Assembly: GCA_014378465.1 (NCBI GenBank)
Contig: JACMNQ010000052.1
Coordinates: 35,981 to 99,980, forward strand
Length of the DNA stretch: 64,000 nt
Direction: 5' to 3'
DNA from: Oligoflexia bacterium
GTDB lineage: Bacteria > Bdellovibrionota > UBA1018
Shown: positions 1 to 7,502 of the stretch, one piece after another
Numbering within the stretch: position 1 is the first letter of the stretch
How the letters are laid out: the number at the start of each line of letters is the position of its first letter
Program-made: the position numbers and the translations under genes
The notes under the pieces: generated by a model
What the model was told of the DNA's origin: nothing
Databases searched by the model: none
The model's input: the letters and a program-made list of their open reading frames with translations, nothing else

Positions 1-213
1 CAGCTTGGTTTGACATTTGGGCACTTTTGACACCTTGCAACTGCCAGGAGGCTCCTTGAACATAGATCGCAACTGGTCCTGGAGCTCAAGATACGCATTG
101 ACGGCTCGGTTGAGTTCCCCTTCTCCTTTGTCAGAAAACTGTGTCTGGGCTGCAGGCGCTGATTGGCTCACTGCCAGAATCAATAATGCGAATATTGTAC
201 GAAGAGGCTTCAT
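1..213 (-). CDS. Exported protein, N-terminal fragment (gene runs off the left edge)
   Basis: An ATG at 211-213 on the minus strand opens a 71-codon frame that stays open to the window edge. The first 23 residues are a classic Sec signal peptide: n-region MKPLR, hydrophobic core TIFALLILAVS, then small residues ending APAA. The mature part seen so far is hydrophilic (QTQFSDKGEGELNRAVNAY) and carries two cysteines near the edge (SCKVSKVPKC). The C-terminal part lies outside the window, so the family cannot be named. It diverges from the gene starting near 304. Real gene is likely; function unknown. Confidence 0.6.
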   Translation of the reverse strand, partial: MKPLRTIFALLILAVSQSAPAAQTQFSDKGEGELNRAVNAYLELQDQLRSMFKEPPGSCKVSKVPKCQTKL

Positions 214-303
214 TCAAACAGTTTAAGTGCACGGGCTCGATTTTGAAAAGAATCATGTGCGATCGAGTGGCGTGGAGAAGCGCACTGGGTAGATTTTGAC
301 CCA

Positions 304-1746
304 TTGTGTACACTCTCTAAAGTGGCTAATATTGGGATGTACCTAAGGGACCAGGCTGAATCAACGGGGATCCGCGACGTGGAAAATTGGAGTCACAGAG
401 TTTTCGCTTCCATCATTCACGCGGCTGAACGCAATCTACGATTGCTCTGCATAGGCGCCATTCTTTTGACCCTTCAGGAACCGGCTTTCGCGACAGGCCG
501 AACGTACAATGTCTGCTTTGTGACCTTGAACTCCAATGATGAGAAGATCATGTTCGGGATGTGGCTCAAAGGCTTTCCAGCTCCCGCGGGGTACGTACTT
601 CCGGACGGAGTTCCGTTCAAATCCAATGGACCTACCGCCAACGATACTCGAATTGAGATGTATGAACTCGCAAATGATCCCGGAACGCGGGTGGCTCCTC
701 TCGACGCTACAACTTATGCGACGGCACACAGACATCGCGACTTCACCCTCGAAAATCTGGAAAGTTTCGCGCCGCTGGGCGGCTGTCAAGTACTGCTGTT
801 TTCTGGACACCATGATCGCTGGCAACCCACGTTTTACGGCGAAGCCATCGGAAGCACTCGTGCAGTGCCTGTAAACGACACCAGCCTTGACATCTCCAAG
901 CTCATGTCGTCCGAACAAGTTTGCAACGTCACGTATAGAAATACATCGGGGCGCCTGATCCCCCCCCCCAGTTACCCAAGACTTGTTGAAAGTCTATTTG
1001 AAACTTGGCTTTTCGCTTGCAACACCATGCGTGCAGAAGTGGTCCTCTCTGTGAAAATGGACAACTTTCCCGCCGGGGATGCTCAGGCGAACAATGATCT
1101 TGGCGGAGTGAAAATCACTGACAGCCAGAGAATGAGCGTCTTATTCGGAAACTCGGTCAATATAGCTGGCTGGGACTGCAAGGGATTACGTGGAAAGGAT
1201 TTTGCGAAAAGTCTGGTTTCCTATCTCGACCTGATCAAAAAAGAACAAAACAACAGTCCGACTTTCTACAGTGAGCACCTGGACAAAGTTGACGCCGAAA
1301 GACCGAACATTCTCAGTCTGCCAGGGCTGGACGTCTGCAAAAACCAGGAAGCCGGTTCATGTCTCAAGGGATCTTATGGGTGCGCTCTCATTCAGCAAAA
1401 CGGGGCTTCACTGCGGCCCGCCACCCAAGAGCTCAAAAACACGCTCTGCAGCGCCGTCAGGAGCTTTGCGGGTTCAGGCTCTTCCGGCGGTCGAGATTTC
1501 TGGTTCGGTCCTCCCGCTGTGTCTGCAGGAGCCACTGATCCAAGTCCCAACGGACATTTCGATTACGCAAAGGTGTACGGACGTTATGGACTTACTGCCG
1601 ACCGTGCCCACTACGTGCAGCAGCCCTGTATTCAATGGCAGGACAATATCACCAAAAGAGCCCGCCTCGAAAGTGAAGCACGCTCCAGCAGTCACACCCA
1701 GCCAGTGAGTTATTGCGATCCGAACGGAAACAATCCCACTCAGTGA
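304..1746 (+). CDS. Exported protein with caspase/CHAT-like His and Cys motifs
   Basis: 480 residues counted from a TTG at 304. ATG at 337 and GTG codons further in are alternative starts; no strong ribosome site decides. A hydrophobic stretch near residues 45-64 (LRLLCIGAILLTLQEPAFA) looks like a Sec signal, so the first 40 residues may not be translated. Residues 163-171 read VLLFSGHHD, and residues 236-241 read LFACNT. This resembles the SGHG and (D/S)AC motifs of clan CD peptidases (caspase C14, CHAT), with about 70 residues between His and Cys. A C10 run at 960-969 lies between the two motifs. Ten or so cysteines suit an exported, disulphide-bonded protein. The family is not firmly recognised; the protease idea is inference from short motifs. 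Confidence 0.7.
   Translation: MCTLSKVANIGMYLRDQAESTGIRDVENWSHRVFASIIHAAERNLRLLCIGAILLTLQEPAFATGRTYNVCFVTLNSNDEKIMFGMWLKGFPAPAGYVLPDGVPFKSNGPTANDTRIEMYELANDPGTRVAPLDATTYATAHRHRDFTLENLESFAPLGGCQVLLFSGHHDRWQPTFYGEAIGSTRAVPVNDTSLDISKLMSSEQVCNVTYRNTSGRLIPPPSYPRLVESLFETWLFACNTMRAEVVLSVKMDNFPAGDAQANNDLGGVKITDSQRMSVLFGNSVNIAGWDCKGLRGKDFAKSLVSYLDLIKKEQNNSPTFYSEHLDKVDAERPNILSLPGLDVCKNQEAGSCLKGSYGCALIQQNGASLRPATQELKNTLCSAVRSFAGSGSSGGRDFWFGPPAVSAGATDPSPNGHFDYAKVYGRYGLTADRAHYVQQPCIQWQDNITKRARLESEARSSSHTQPVSYCDPNGNNPTQ
960..969 (+). repeat. C10 homopolymer inside coding sequence
   Basis: Ten consecutive C residues span residues about 219-222 (Ile-Pro-Pro-Pro-Ser) of the exported caspase/CHAT-like gene. 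It is the longest C/G run noticed in the window. A gain or loss of one base would shift the frame before the Cys motif. Confidence 0.9.
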
Positions 1747-1849
1747 TCTTTTCGAATCGTTTCGCACCTGCTTCCTTGTAGTTTAGGTAAAACTGGTCAA
1801 TTTTTGCCCACTTTCCCTCTCCTCTCATTGCCGCTAAACTGGATGGAGC

Positions 1850-2275
1850 ATGAGCACATCCATATCCAATCAGAACAAAGCCTACATGACTGAAGACAAG
1901 GCTGCGCAGTCCATGCTTGATCAGCGCCGGATCCAGCAGGGTGAGAAGCTCGAAGATCTCGAACAGGATCATAAAAAAGAACTCGAATCGCTCCAGAAGC
2001 AGCACGAAACTCAGCGCAAGGATCTCGCCAAGGCTTACGATGTCGAGCTTTCTCAAGAGAGTAAAAGCCACGCGAAGGATCTCGATGAAGCCCGCAAAAG
2101 CATGGAGAAGGAACTTGAGATCACGAAGGTCAGCTATAACAAAGAATTCGAAAAGATCGCTGAGCGCGAGCACCAGCGCGTTGACACCTACAAGAAGAAC
2201 CAGGACCTTGTGATCGAGAAGCTTCACGACAAGTATCAGGCCGCGCAGGAAGATCAGCGCCGCAACCAGAACTAA
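1850..2275 (+). CDS. Small coiled-coil protein
   Basis: 141 residues; ATG at 1850 preceded by GGAG at close spacing. Almost the whole chain from residue 15 to 135 is charged helical sequence rich in Lys, Glu, Gln and Asp with hydrophobic residues at heptad-like spacing (LEDLEQDHKKELESLQKQ and onward). It therefore reads as one long coiled coil. There is no signal peptide, membrane segment or cysteine. The preceding gene ends 100 bases upstream and a strong hairpin terminator follows at 2301. No family recognised; a cytoplasmic structural or scaffolding role would be a guess. Confidence 0.7.
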   Translation: MSTSISNQNKAYMTEDKAAQSMLDQRRIQQGEKLEDLEQDHKKELESLQKQHETQRKDLAKAYDVELSQESKSHAKDLDEARKSMEKELEITKVSYNKEFEKIAEREHQRVDTYKKNQDLVIEKLHDKYQAAQEDQRRNQN

Positions 2276-2300
2276 GACGCGGAAGCGTAGACCTTATAGA

Positions 2301-2344
2301 ATCGAAAGCCCCCGCCTGAACTCAATCAGGCGGGGGCTTTCGAT
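2301..2344. terminator. Bidirectional intrinsic terminator
   Basis: A perfect 19-bp inverted repeat (ATCGAAAGCCCCCGCCTGA and its complement) with a short loop lies between the convergent genes ending at 2275 and 2363. A T-run follows on the plus strand, and the stem itself begins ATCGAAA on the minus-strand exit side. It can serve both genes. Confidence 0.9.
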
Positions 2345-2362
2345 TTTCAAATCAGAAAAAAT

Positions 2363-2926
2363 TCAGTTTCCGCGGCGAAGCGCGCGGTCAAAGAAGCCGG
2401 TCGAGCTGAGCATCACGCCAAAAACGAGCATTGATAAAAAAGTCGCGTTGTGCGGAAGTTCAAGCGCCCGGATCGCGGTGAAGGACTGGCTCATCAGGTT
2501 ACAGATGAAGACCCAGCTGAAAATACCCCACATGAGGCCGGCGGCGAGAAGAGGCTTGAAAGAGTTGGTACCCGTGAAGTGAGCGTAAACCGCTCCGATC
2601 ACCGCACAGAGAACTTCGTGAACCAAGATCCCCAGACCAATCGGGCCCATGTGCATTCCCGTTTCAGTGGCAACGTTGCCCATGAAGGGGATAGCTGCGA
2701 TCTTGGCAGGGAACAGAAACTCCATCCCGTGCGTCGAAGCGAGCAGACCTGCGAAGACCAGAGTCACGGCCCCAGCAAAGATGCCGGCCATCGCGCCAGC
2801 CACCCAGCGTACCGGATCTGTCTTGAGCCAGATCGAAACGAGATTGATGTCACCTTCTTCGAATTCACTGAATTCAGACGTGTGAGCTGCGGTGCGGGAC
2901 GTATCTGTAGAGGAATCTGTTGCCAT
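2363..2926 (-). CDS. Integral membrane protein, four predicted helices
   Basis: 187 residues from the ATG at 2924-2926, chosen because GGAG sits about 9 bases upstream; a longer open frame reaches 3049 but has no such site. The N-terminal 35 residues are polar and Ser/Thr/Glu-rich. About four hydrophobic helices follow (around AGAMAGIFAGAVTLVFAGLL, GILVHEVLCAVIGAVYAHF, LLAAGLMWGIFSWVFI and FLSMLVFGVMLSS). His residues lie near or within the second helix. Its ends read away from the amidohydrolase gene, which starts 97 bases off on the other strand. I do not recognise the family; function unknown. Confidence 0.75.
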   Translation of the reverse strand: MATDSSTDTSRTAAHTSEFSEFEEGDINLVSIWLKTDPVRWVAGAMAGIFAGAVTLVFAGLLASTHGMEFLFPAKIAAIPFMGNVATETGMHMGPIGLGILVHEVLCAVIGAVYAHFTGTNSFKPLLAAGLMWGIFSWVFICNLMSQSFTAIRALELPHNATFLSMLVFGVMLSSTGFFDRALRRGN

Positions 2927-2986
2927 TTTAGTCTTCTCCGGGTGGTCCAAGCATAGCATCGCTCTTGCGCCATGTGAAGTGAACCC

Positions 2987-3014
2987 TTGATCCCCACCGC
3001 CCATGCTATAAAAT
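2987..3014 (+). promoter_or_regulatory. Candidate promoter, possibly leaderless
   Basis: TATAAAAT at 3007-3014 resembles a sigma70 -10 box and sits only about 9 bases before the ATG at 3023. A weak -35-like TTGATC lies at 2987, at shorter than ideal spacing. No Shine-Dalgarno site precedes the ATG. If the -10 is used, the transcript would start at or within a few bases of the ATG. Confidence 0.3.
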
Positions 3015-3022
3015 GAACACAC

Positions 3023-3955
3023 ATGCCGATCATCGACTTTCACGCCCATGCCTTTCCCGATTCAATTCATCGGTTTTTACCAGCCTCCTTGCGCAGCCAG
3101 GCCAAATTCTGGCTCAAGCCGGTGATGAAAAGCATCCACCAGGCCCAGCCCTATATGAGACTGGTCCCGGATTCGATCCGCAAGAAGACCGACGAACTTA
3201 GCGCACTGCTTCCATTGCCGGGTCTTCTGATCGAGAGCACGACCCAGGATCTGCTTCTGGCCATGGAACGATCGAGCGTCGACAAAACTGTCTTGATCGC
3301 GCACCCCCCTCACATGTCCAATGAGTTCATTCTCAAGATGTGTCAGGCGCACCCCGAACAACTCATCGCTGCGGTCAATGTCCCGGTCGGGCAGAAGTCG
3401 CCCGGCGCGAAGCTCAAGGAATACATCGCGGAAGGGGCGAAGCTGCTGAAGATTCATGCTTCGGCCGACAATGAAGGGGCGGACTCGCCTCGCTACAAGG
3501 CGCTGCTGAAGGTGGCTTCGAAAGCCAAGCTTCCCGTGATCCTGCACACCGGTTGCTTTCACTCCCACATCTTCTACAAAAATCCTGAAGCGAGCCACGC
3601 CCAGAACTTCGCTCCCTGGTTCAAGGACTATCCTGAGACTCAGTTCATTCTGGCTCACATGAATTTCAATGAGCCTTCGGTAGCGTTTGATCTGGCCGAA
3701 GACTATCCGAACGTGCATGTGGACACTTCCTGGCAGCCCTCTGAAATCATCGGCGAAGCGGTCCGACGGATTGGAGCCGAGCGCGTGCTTTTTGGAACGG
3801 ACTGGCCCTTCATCGGTTCCAATATTTCAGTGGGACTCAAGCGCATCCAGGACTGCGTGAATGCGAACCTCATCACTTCTGAAGACTCGGACCTGATCCT
3901 GGGTGGAAACGCGGTCAAACTGCTTGGCTTGGCCGCTTCGGACGCGGGCACCTGA
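3023..3955 (+). CDS. Amidohydrolase-2 family metal-dependent hydrolase
   Basis: 310 residues. The N-terminal IIDFHAHAFP supplies the HxH metal ligands of the amidohydrolase TIM barrel. Further matches are a His at the end of a strand (VILHTGCFH, about residue 176), another His (FILAHMNF, about 214) and the late Asp (LFGTDWPF, about 257). This arrangement matches PF04909, whose members include decarboxylases and lactonases; the substrate cannot be read from sequence. No signal peptide, so cytoplasmic. Its stop overlaps the next ATG by one base (TGATG), so it is translationally coupled to the creatininase-like gene. The pair suggests sequential hydrolysis of an amide or lactone substrate (inference). 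Confidence 0.88.
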   Translation: MPIIDFHAHAFPDSIHRFLPASLRSQAKFWLKPVMKSIHQAQPYMRLVPDSIRKKTDELSALLPLPGLLIESTTQDLLLAMERSSVDKTVLIAHPPHMSNEFILKMCQAHPEQLIAAVNVPVGQKSPGAKLKEYIAEGAKLLKIHASADNEGADSPRYKALLKVASKAKLPVILHTGCFHSHIFYKNPEASHAQNFAPWFKDYPETQFILAHMNFNEPSVAFDLAEDYPNVHVDTSWQPSEIIGEAVRRIGAERVLFGTDWPFIGSNISVGLKRIQDCVNANLITSEDSDLILGGNAVKLLGLAASDAGT

Positions 3956-4887
3956 TGCCTCTCTTCCTGGAGCAGATCACTGCGGCCAAACTCGGCACTC
4001 TGGCCAAGGACAAGACCGTTTTTTTCTTCCCAGTGGGACCGATCGAAGATCATGGTCCACACCTGCCACTGGGCCTGGACGGAATGGAAGCCGAAAAACT
4101 CTGCTCTCTGACCGCACTCAGGCTGGAGAGCGAACTCCCCGGCTGGACCGCGATTCTCATGCCCCGAGTACCGCTCGGAATCGACAGTCACACGTCGGCG
4201 CTCGCGATTACGGTGCGAGGTCACGTGCTCAGAGACTGGCTTGTGGATTCGTGCCTGAGCCTGCACCGGAGCGGTTTCACCCAGTTTGTCTGTTTCACGG
4301 GCAATGCAGGACCGCGCCAACTGACGGCGATTGAAGAAGCCGGAAAACTCCTGAGACAGAAGACGCGCCGCTTTGGCCCCTTTTCCCGATTCGCCAAAGG
4401 GCCTCAGAAAGACGCCACCCTCGTTTCAGCCAGTTCAGCTGCCCTTGAAAAGGCGGAAGCTTCGGTCATCCCCTTCTGGGCCTTGCCGTCAGAACACGGA
4501 GGCGAGCGCGATACTTCGATCGCTCTGAGCATCGCCCCTGAAAGCGTGGATCCACTCTACCAGAGTCTGCCAACGCAGGCTCCGGTCACACCCCTTTTCA
4601 GTCGCTTCATCGCTCACCGCAAATACCGTCTCAAGGGCTACTGGGGATCACCCGCGCAAGCCACAGTCGAGAGCGGTTCTGCGCGACTGACGGAAAAAGT
4701 GAACCAGATCTTTCCCAAACTCAGAGCCGTCTGGGAAGGCGCGAACCCGCAGTCCCTTTTTCGGTCGTGGTTTTCGATCTATCCGACCAACAAGAGCTTC
4801 TTCAAGGCGTGGCTGATGGCCCTCGCACTCTGCATCCTGCTGAGCGTGTGGGTGTATACGAACCTGCAGAGCCTGGTCCGCGACTGA
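3955..4887 (+). CDS. Creatininase-family amidase with C-terminal membrane anchor
   Basis: 310 residues, coupled to the amidohydrolase through TGATG. The motif VGPIEDHGPHLPLGLD (about residues 25-40) is the creatininase metal-binding signature (E, H, D ligands). A second ligand region follows at PSEHGGERDTS near residue 180. The family includes creatinine amidohydrolase, FAPy-pterin deformylase and the mycofactocin protease MftE; which reaction applies is not visible. Unusually, the last 35 residues hold one strong hydrophobic helix (WLMALALCILLSVWVYT), whereas the family is normally soluble. The catalytic domain would face the cytoplasm if this is a simple tail anchor. Family call is firm; reaction unknown. 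Confidence 0.87.
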   Translation: MPLFLEQITAAKLGTLAKDKTVFFFPVGPIEDHGPHLPLGLDGMEAEKLCSLTALRLESELPGWTAILMPRVPLGIDSHTSALAITVRGHVLRDWLVDSCLSLHRSGFTQFVCFTGNAGPRQLTAIEEAGKLLRQKTRRFGPFSRFAKGPQKDATLVSASSAALEKAEASVIPFWALPSEHGGERDTSIALSIAPESVDPLYQSLPTQAPVTPLFSRFIAHRKYRLKGYWGSPAQATVESGSARLTEKVNQIFPKLRAVWEGANPQSLFRSWFSIYPTNKSFFKAWLMALALCILLSVWVYTNLQSLVRD

Positions 4888-4892
4888 AAGTC

Positions 4893-5705
4893 TCAAGTCC
4901 CGATCTTGTCGGCAGCTTCCGGACTCGCCACGGGCGCGTCCGCGACCACGGGATCCTTCGGAGGCTTGTAATACACTTCGACATGAATGGATTCCTTGAC
5001 CACGCCACGCGCAGTGAGGAGCATCTTGATCTCATCAATCATCGCGCCGCTGCCGCAGAGGTAATAATCCGTCTCAAGCCACGGAAAATGCTCGCCCGAA
5101 TGTCTGAAGTGATCCGTCACGCGGCCTTTGAGTCCTTTGAAGGCACCGGCGTCGATCGGACGTGAAACGGCCGGGATGAATTCAACCCAGTCGATATTCC
5201 CGAACTCGTGGGTGTAAAGAAGTTCATTCTCTTCGCGCACGCCGAGCAGGAGCGTGGTCGAGAGCGGTTTGTTCTGCTGATAGGACTCGGATCGAATCAT
5301 GGAGCGAAAAGGCGCAATCCCCGTGCCGGTGGAAATGAAGCACGCGTGGCGCTGAGGACGGTGGGTGAAGATGAACGTCCCGTAAGGCGCGTAGCCTTTG
5401 AAGGTGTCTCCGGCTCGTAGTCCATACAGATAATTGGTACCCGGACCCCCTTCGACCAATTTCACGCAGAGTTCGATCGGTTTGCTTTCCGGAGCTGAAG
5501 CGATCGAGTAAGCCCGGCGCAGATCACGGCCCTTGGGACCCGCCCCCGGAACGACGACGCTGACGAACTGGCCCGCTTTGAATGTCACTTCTCCAGGATC
5601 ACCTGGCTTGGGATTCATGATCGTGGGTTCAAAGGTGACTTCGAACACCGTGGGCGTGAGCATACGAAAGGATTTGACCAAACAGTTGAGTTCCAAGGCT
5701 GCCAT
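4893..5705 (-). CDS. Ferredoxin-NADP+ reductase-like flavoprotein
   Basis: 270 residues from ATG at 5703-5705 (a TTG two codons upstream is less likely). An N-terminal FAD-binding beta barrel carries RRAYSIASAP (the RxYS flavin motif) and GPGTNYLYGLRAGD. The NAD(P)-binding half carries STGTGIAPFRSMI, LLLGVREENELLY and the C-terminal YYLCGSGAMIDEIK. There is no Fe-S domain, so it would move electrons between a pyridine nucleotide and a separate partner. A close relative lies at 31103. It converges with the creatininase gene (5 bases apart). A proline/alanine-rich C-terminal tail of about 20 residues is atypical. Partner and direction of electron flow unknown. Confidence 0.88.
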   Translation of the reverse strand: MAALELNCLVKSFRMLTPTVFEVTFEPTIMNPKPGDPGEVTFKAGQFVSVVVPGAGPKGRDLRRAYSIASAPESKPIELCVKLVEGGPGTNYLYGLRAGDTFKGYAPYGTFIFTHRPQRHACFISTGTGIAPFRSMIRSESYQQNKPLSTTLLLGVREENELLYTHEFGNIDWVEFIPAVSRPIDAGAFKGLKGRVTDHFRHSGEHFPWLETDYYLCGSGAMIDEIKMLLTARGVVKESIHVEVYYKPPKDPVVADAPVASPEAADKIGT

Positions 5706-5810
5706 ATGCAAGTTGATTTAACTCAGCTCGTCGGCCGCGCCAACCCTAAATTGGATCAATTCGGGCGATTCGAGGACATTCAGGCCTTCATTCGACTCTT
5801 CATTTCACTT

Positions 5811-7502
5811 TCAGGGCGTGACCGTGATCTGAAAACCCGTTCCAGCAGGGCTTTTGAGGCCATTGCTCACACTGAACACACGCCAGAAGTACCGTCCAGG
5901 CTTGAGGTCTTTCATCACAATGAAGTTGGCAGGAGTCACTTTGCGGATGATATCGCTCGTGAAGTCCGCGTCACTGGCAATTTCAAACTCGTAGCTTTCA
6001 GTGAAATTGGTCTTCTGCCAGGTGAACAGAACGCCGGCCTGCTGCTGCCCCTTGGCTTTCGCGGAGGCCGAGACGGTCGCCTGGCTGAATGGATACGTCG
6101 GTCGAGGAGATTTGAAGTTGAAGAAGAACTTCTCTTCCTTTGAATGCACGACAAACCCCTCTTTGAGTTTGGCGGTCACGACGTAATAGAGTTCCTCGAG
6201 GTAGACCTTCTTCTTGTTGAAGGAGTACTGCTCGCCATCCACGTTTTTTTCGATCAGAAGTTTCCGCGCGCTGTTGCTGATGCGGATCGAGTAACTTTTC
6301 ACATTCTTGTAAGGCTTCCATCTCAGCATGACATCAAAATCATTCAGATGACGTCCCTCGAACTGATTGGAGATCACCGCTTCGCCGCCCACCAGGGGCG
6401 GGAGGATCTCGATACCTTGAAAGTCGGGGGAGACCGTGAAGGAGTTCTGATATTTTCTGTCTCCCGGCCAGGCGCTGCCGTCAGGCTTGAGGAGTTCCCA
6501 CTGGTAACTGCCTGGAGCCTTGAGAGTCGCACTCACTCCGGCAAGACCTTCGACCGCGGTCACGGTCTCCTTGAGAATCTGCGACTTGCCGGTCACGATG
6601 ACCTGCACGGGTTGATCAGGCACGACTTTCCACTTCAGCTCCTGTTTGAGTTCGAGAATGCGTGTCCCGGTGGGCAAAGTGAGTTTGGCCCCATTGCGCG
6701 GTTGAAGCTGAACAAGTTCAAAAGAAGCATCAGGAACGGCTGAAGGAGTTACTGAAGGAGTTGCTGAAATCTGCGCCAGAGGGCTCGGGCTTGGAGAAGG
6801 TGTAAGCACGGCGAGAGGAGCGGAAACTGCAGGAACTGACGGGGTCACTGCAGGAACTGCGGGTACCGCGGGAACTGACGGGGGCACCACGGGAAGAGCG
6901 GGAAGTGCGCGTGGAGTGATGACGGGCCTGGGGGCCTGCTGCGCAACGGTTGCCTGAGGCGTCGGGCGCACCGCGAGTTTTGGCCGTGGAGGAGGGGCCA
7001 CGGTGGTCGTGGCCTTCACGATGCGTGAAGGTTCATTTTTTTTCTGAACCACGATGTCCTGAGACGCTGCCTGAGCCTGAACAGTACCGCTCAAGATCTC
7101 AATGACTGGAACGCGGGAAACTCCCGTGAGCGAAAATTTGGAATCAAAATTGAGACGCACCATTGAATTGGGAGAAAGCTCAAGCGTTCCCCCATCGTCC
7201 AGCAGGATCCTGGCAGTGCTGTCGGGCCCGGTCATCACGGTGTCGTCCAGAAAAAGTTCCATCTTCTGGTTAAGAAGATCAAATTGCGCGTTCGTCTTGG
7301 TCTGACGCCGCACGGTGCCCTGAGAAGTCGAGAGCTCTCCCACCTGTTGACCGGAAGCTGAAGAACCATCGTTGATGCCAAAAAGGTATTTACGAAGAGG
7401 AATGTGATTCAGGTAAACGAACGCTGAACCGCTGAGCAGAAGCAGCGAAAGCACGACCAGCAGAACTTCCCAGCTCTTGAGTTTCTGCCGCGACTGACTC
7501 AT
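5811..7502 (-). CDS. Membrane-anchored FecR-domain protein
   Basis: 563 residues. One N-terminal membrane helix (LLVVLSLLLLSGSAFVYL, about residues 14-31) leaves the rest outside the cytoplasm. Residues 55-145 match the FecR domain: VGELSTSQGTVRRQ, LFLDDTVMTGPDSTARILL and LELSPNSMVRL. A Pro/Val/Ala linker with short imperfect repeats follows near residues 165-260. The C-terminal half looks like repeated beta-sandwich, fibronectin-like segments. The start overlaps the stop of the SpoIIE phosphatase gene by four bases (ATGA), so the two are coupled. In this setting FecR probably senses an envelope signal for the phosphatase rather than acting on a TonB sigma factor (inference). Confidence 0.85.
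   Translation of the reverse strand: MSQSRQKLKSWEVLLVVLSLLLLSGSAFVYLNHIPLRKYLFGINDGSSASGQQVGELSTSQGTVRRQTKTNAQFDLLNQKMELFLDDTVMTGPDSTARILLDDGGTLELSPNSMVRLNFDSKFSLTGVSRVPVIEILSGTVQAQAASQDIVVQKKNEPSRIVKATTTVAPPPRPKLAVRPTPQATVAQQAPRPVITPRALPALPVVPPSVPAVPAVPAVTPSVPAVSAPLAVLTPSPSPSPLAQISATPSVTPSAVPDASFELVQLQPRNGAKLTLPTGTRILELKQELKWKVVPDQPVQVIVTGKSQILKETVTAVEGLAGVSATLKAPGSYQWELLKPDGSAWPGDRKYQNSFTVSPDFQGIEILPPLVGGEAVISNQFEGRHLNDFDVMLRWKPYKNVKSYSIRISNSARKLLIEKNVDGEQYSFNKKKVYLEELYYVVTAKLKEGFVVHSKEEKFFFNFKSPRPTYPFSQATVSASAKAKGQQQAGVLFTWQKTNFTESYEFEIASDADFTSDIIRKVTPANFIVMKDLKPGRYFWRVFSVSNGLKSPAGTGFQITVTP
6811..6895 (-). repeat. Short imperfect repeats coding a Pro/Val/Ala linker
   Basis: Units like ACTGCAGGAACTGACGGGG recur within this stretch and encode VPAVPAVTPSVPAV on the minus strand. 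They lie in the linker of the FecR-domain protein and are a likely spot for length variation. Confidence 0.6.

Noticed and set aside
17..226. Open frame of 69 codons on the plus strand at the left end
   Set aside because: It is antisense to the minus-strand signal-peptide gene that runs off the edge, which is the better reading.
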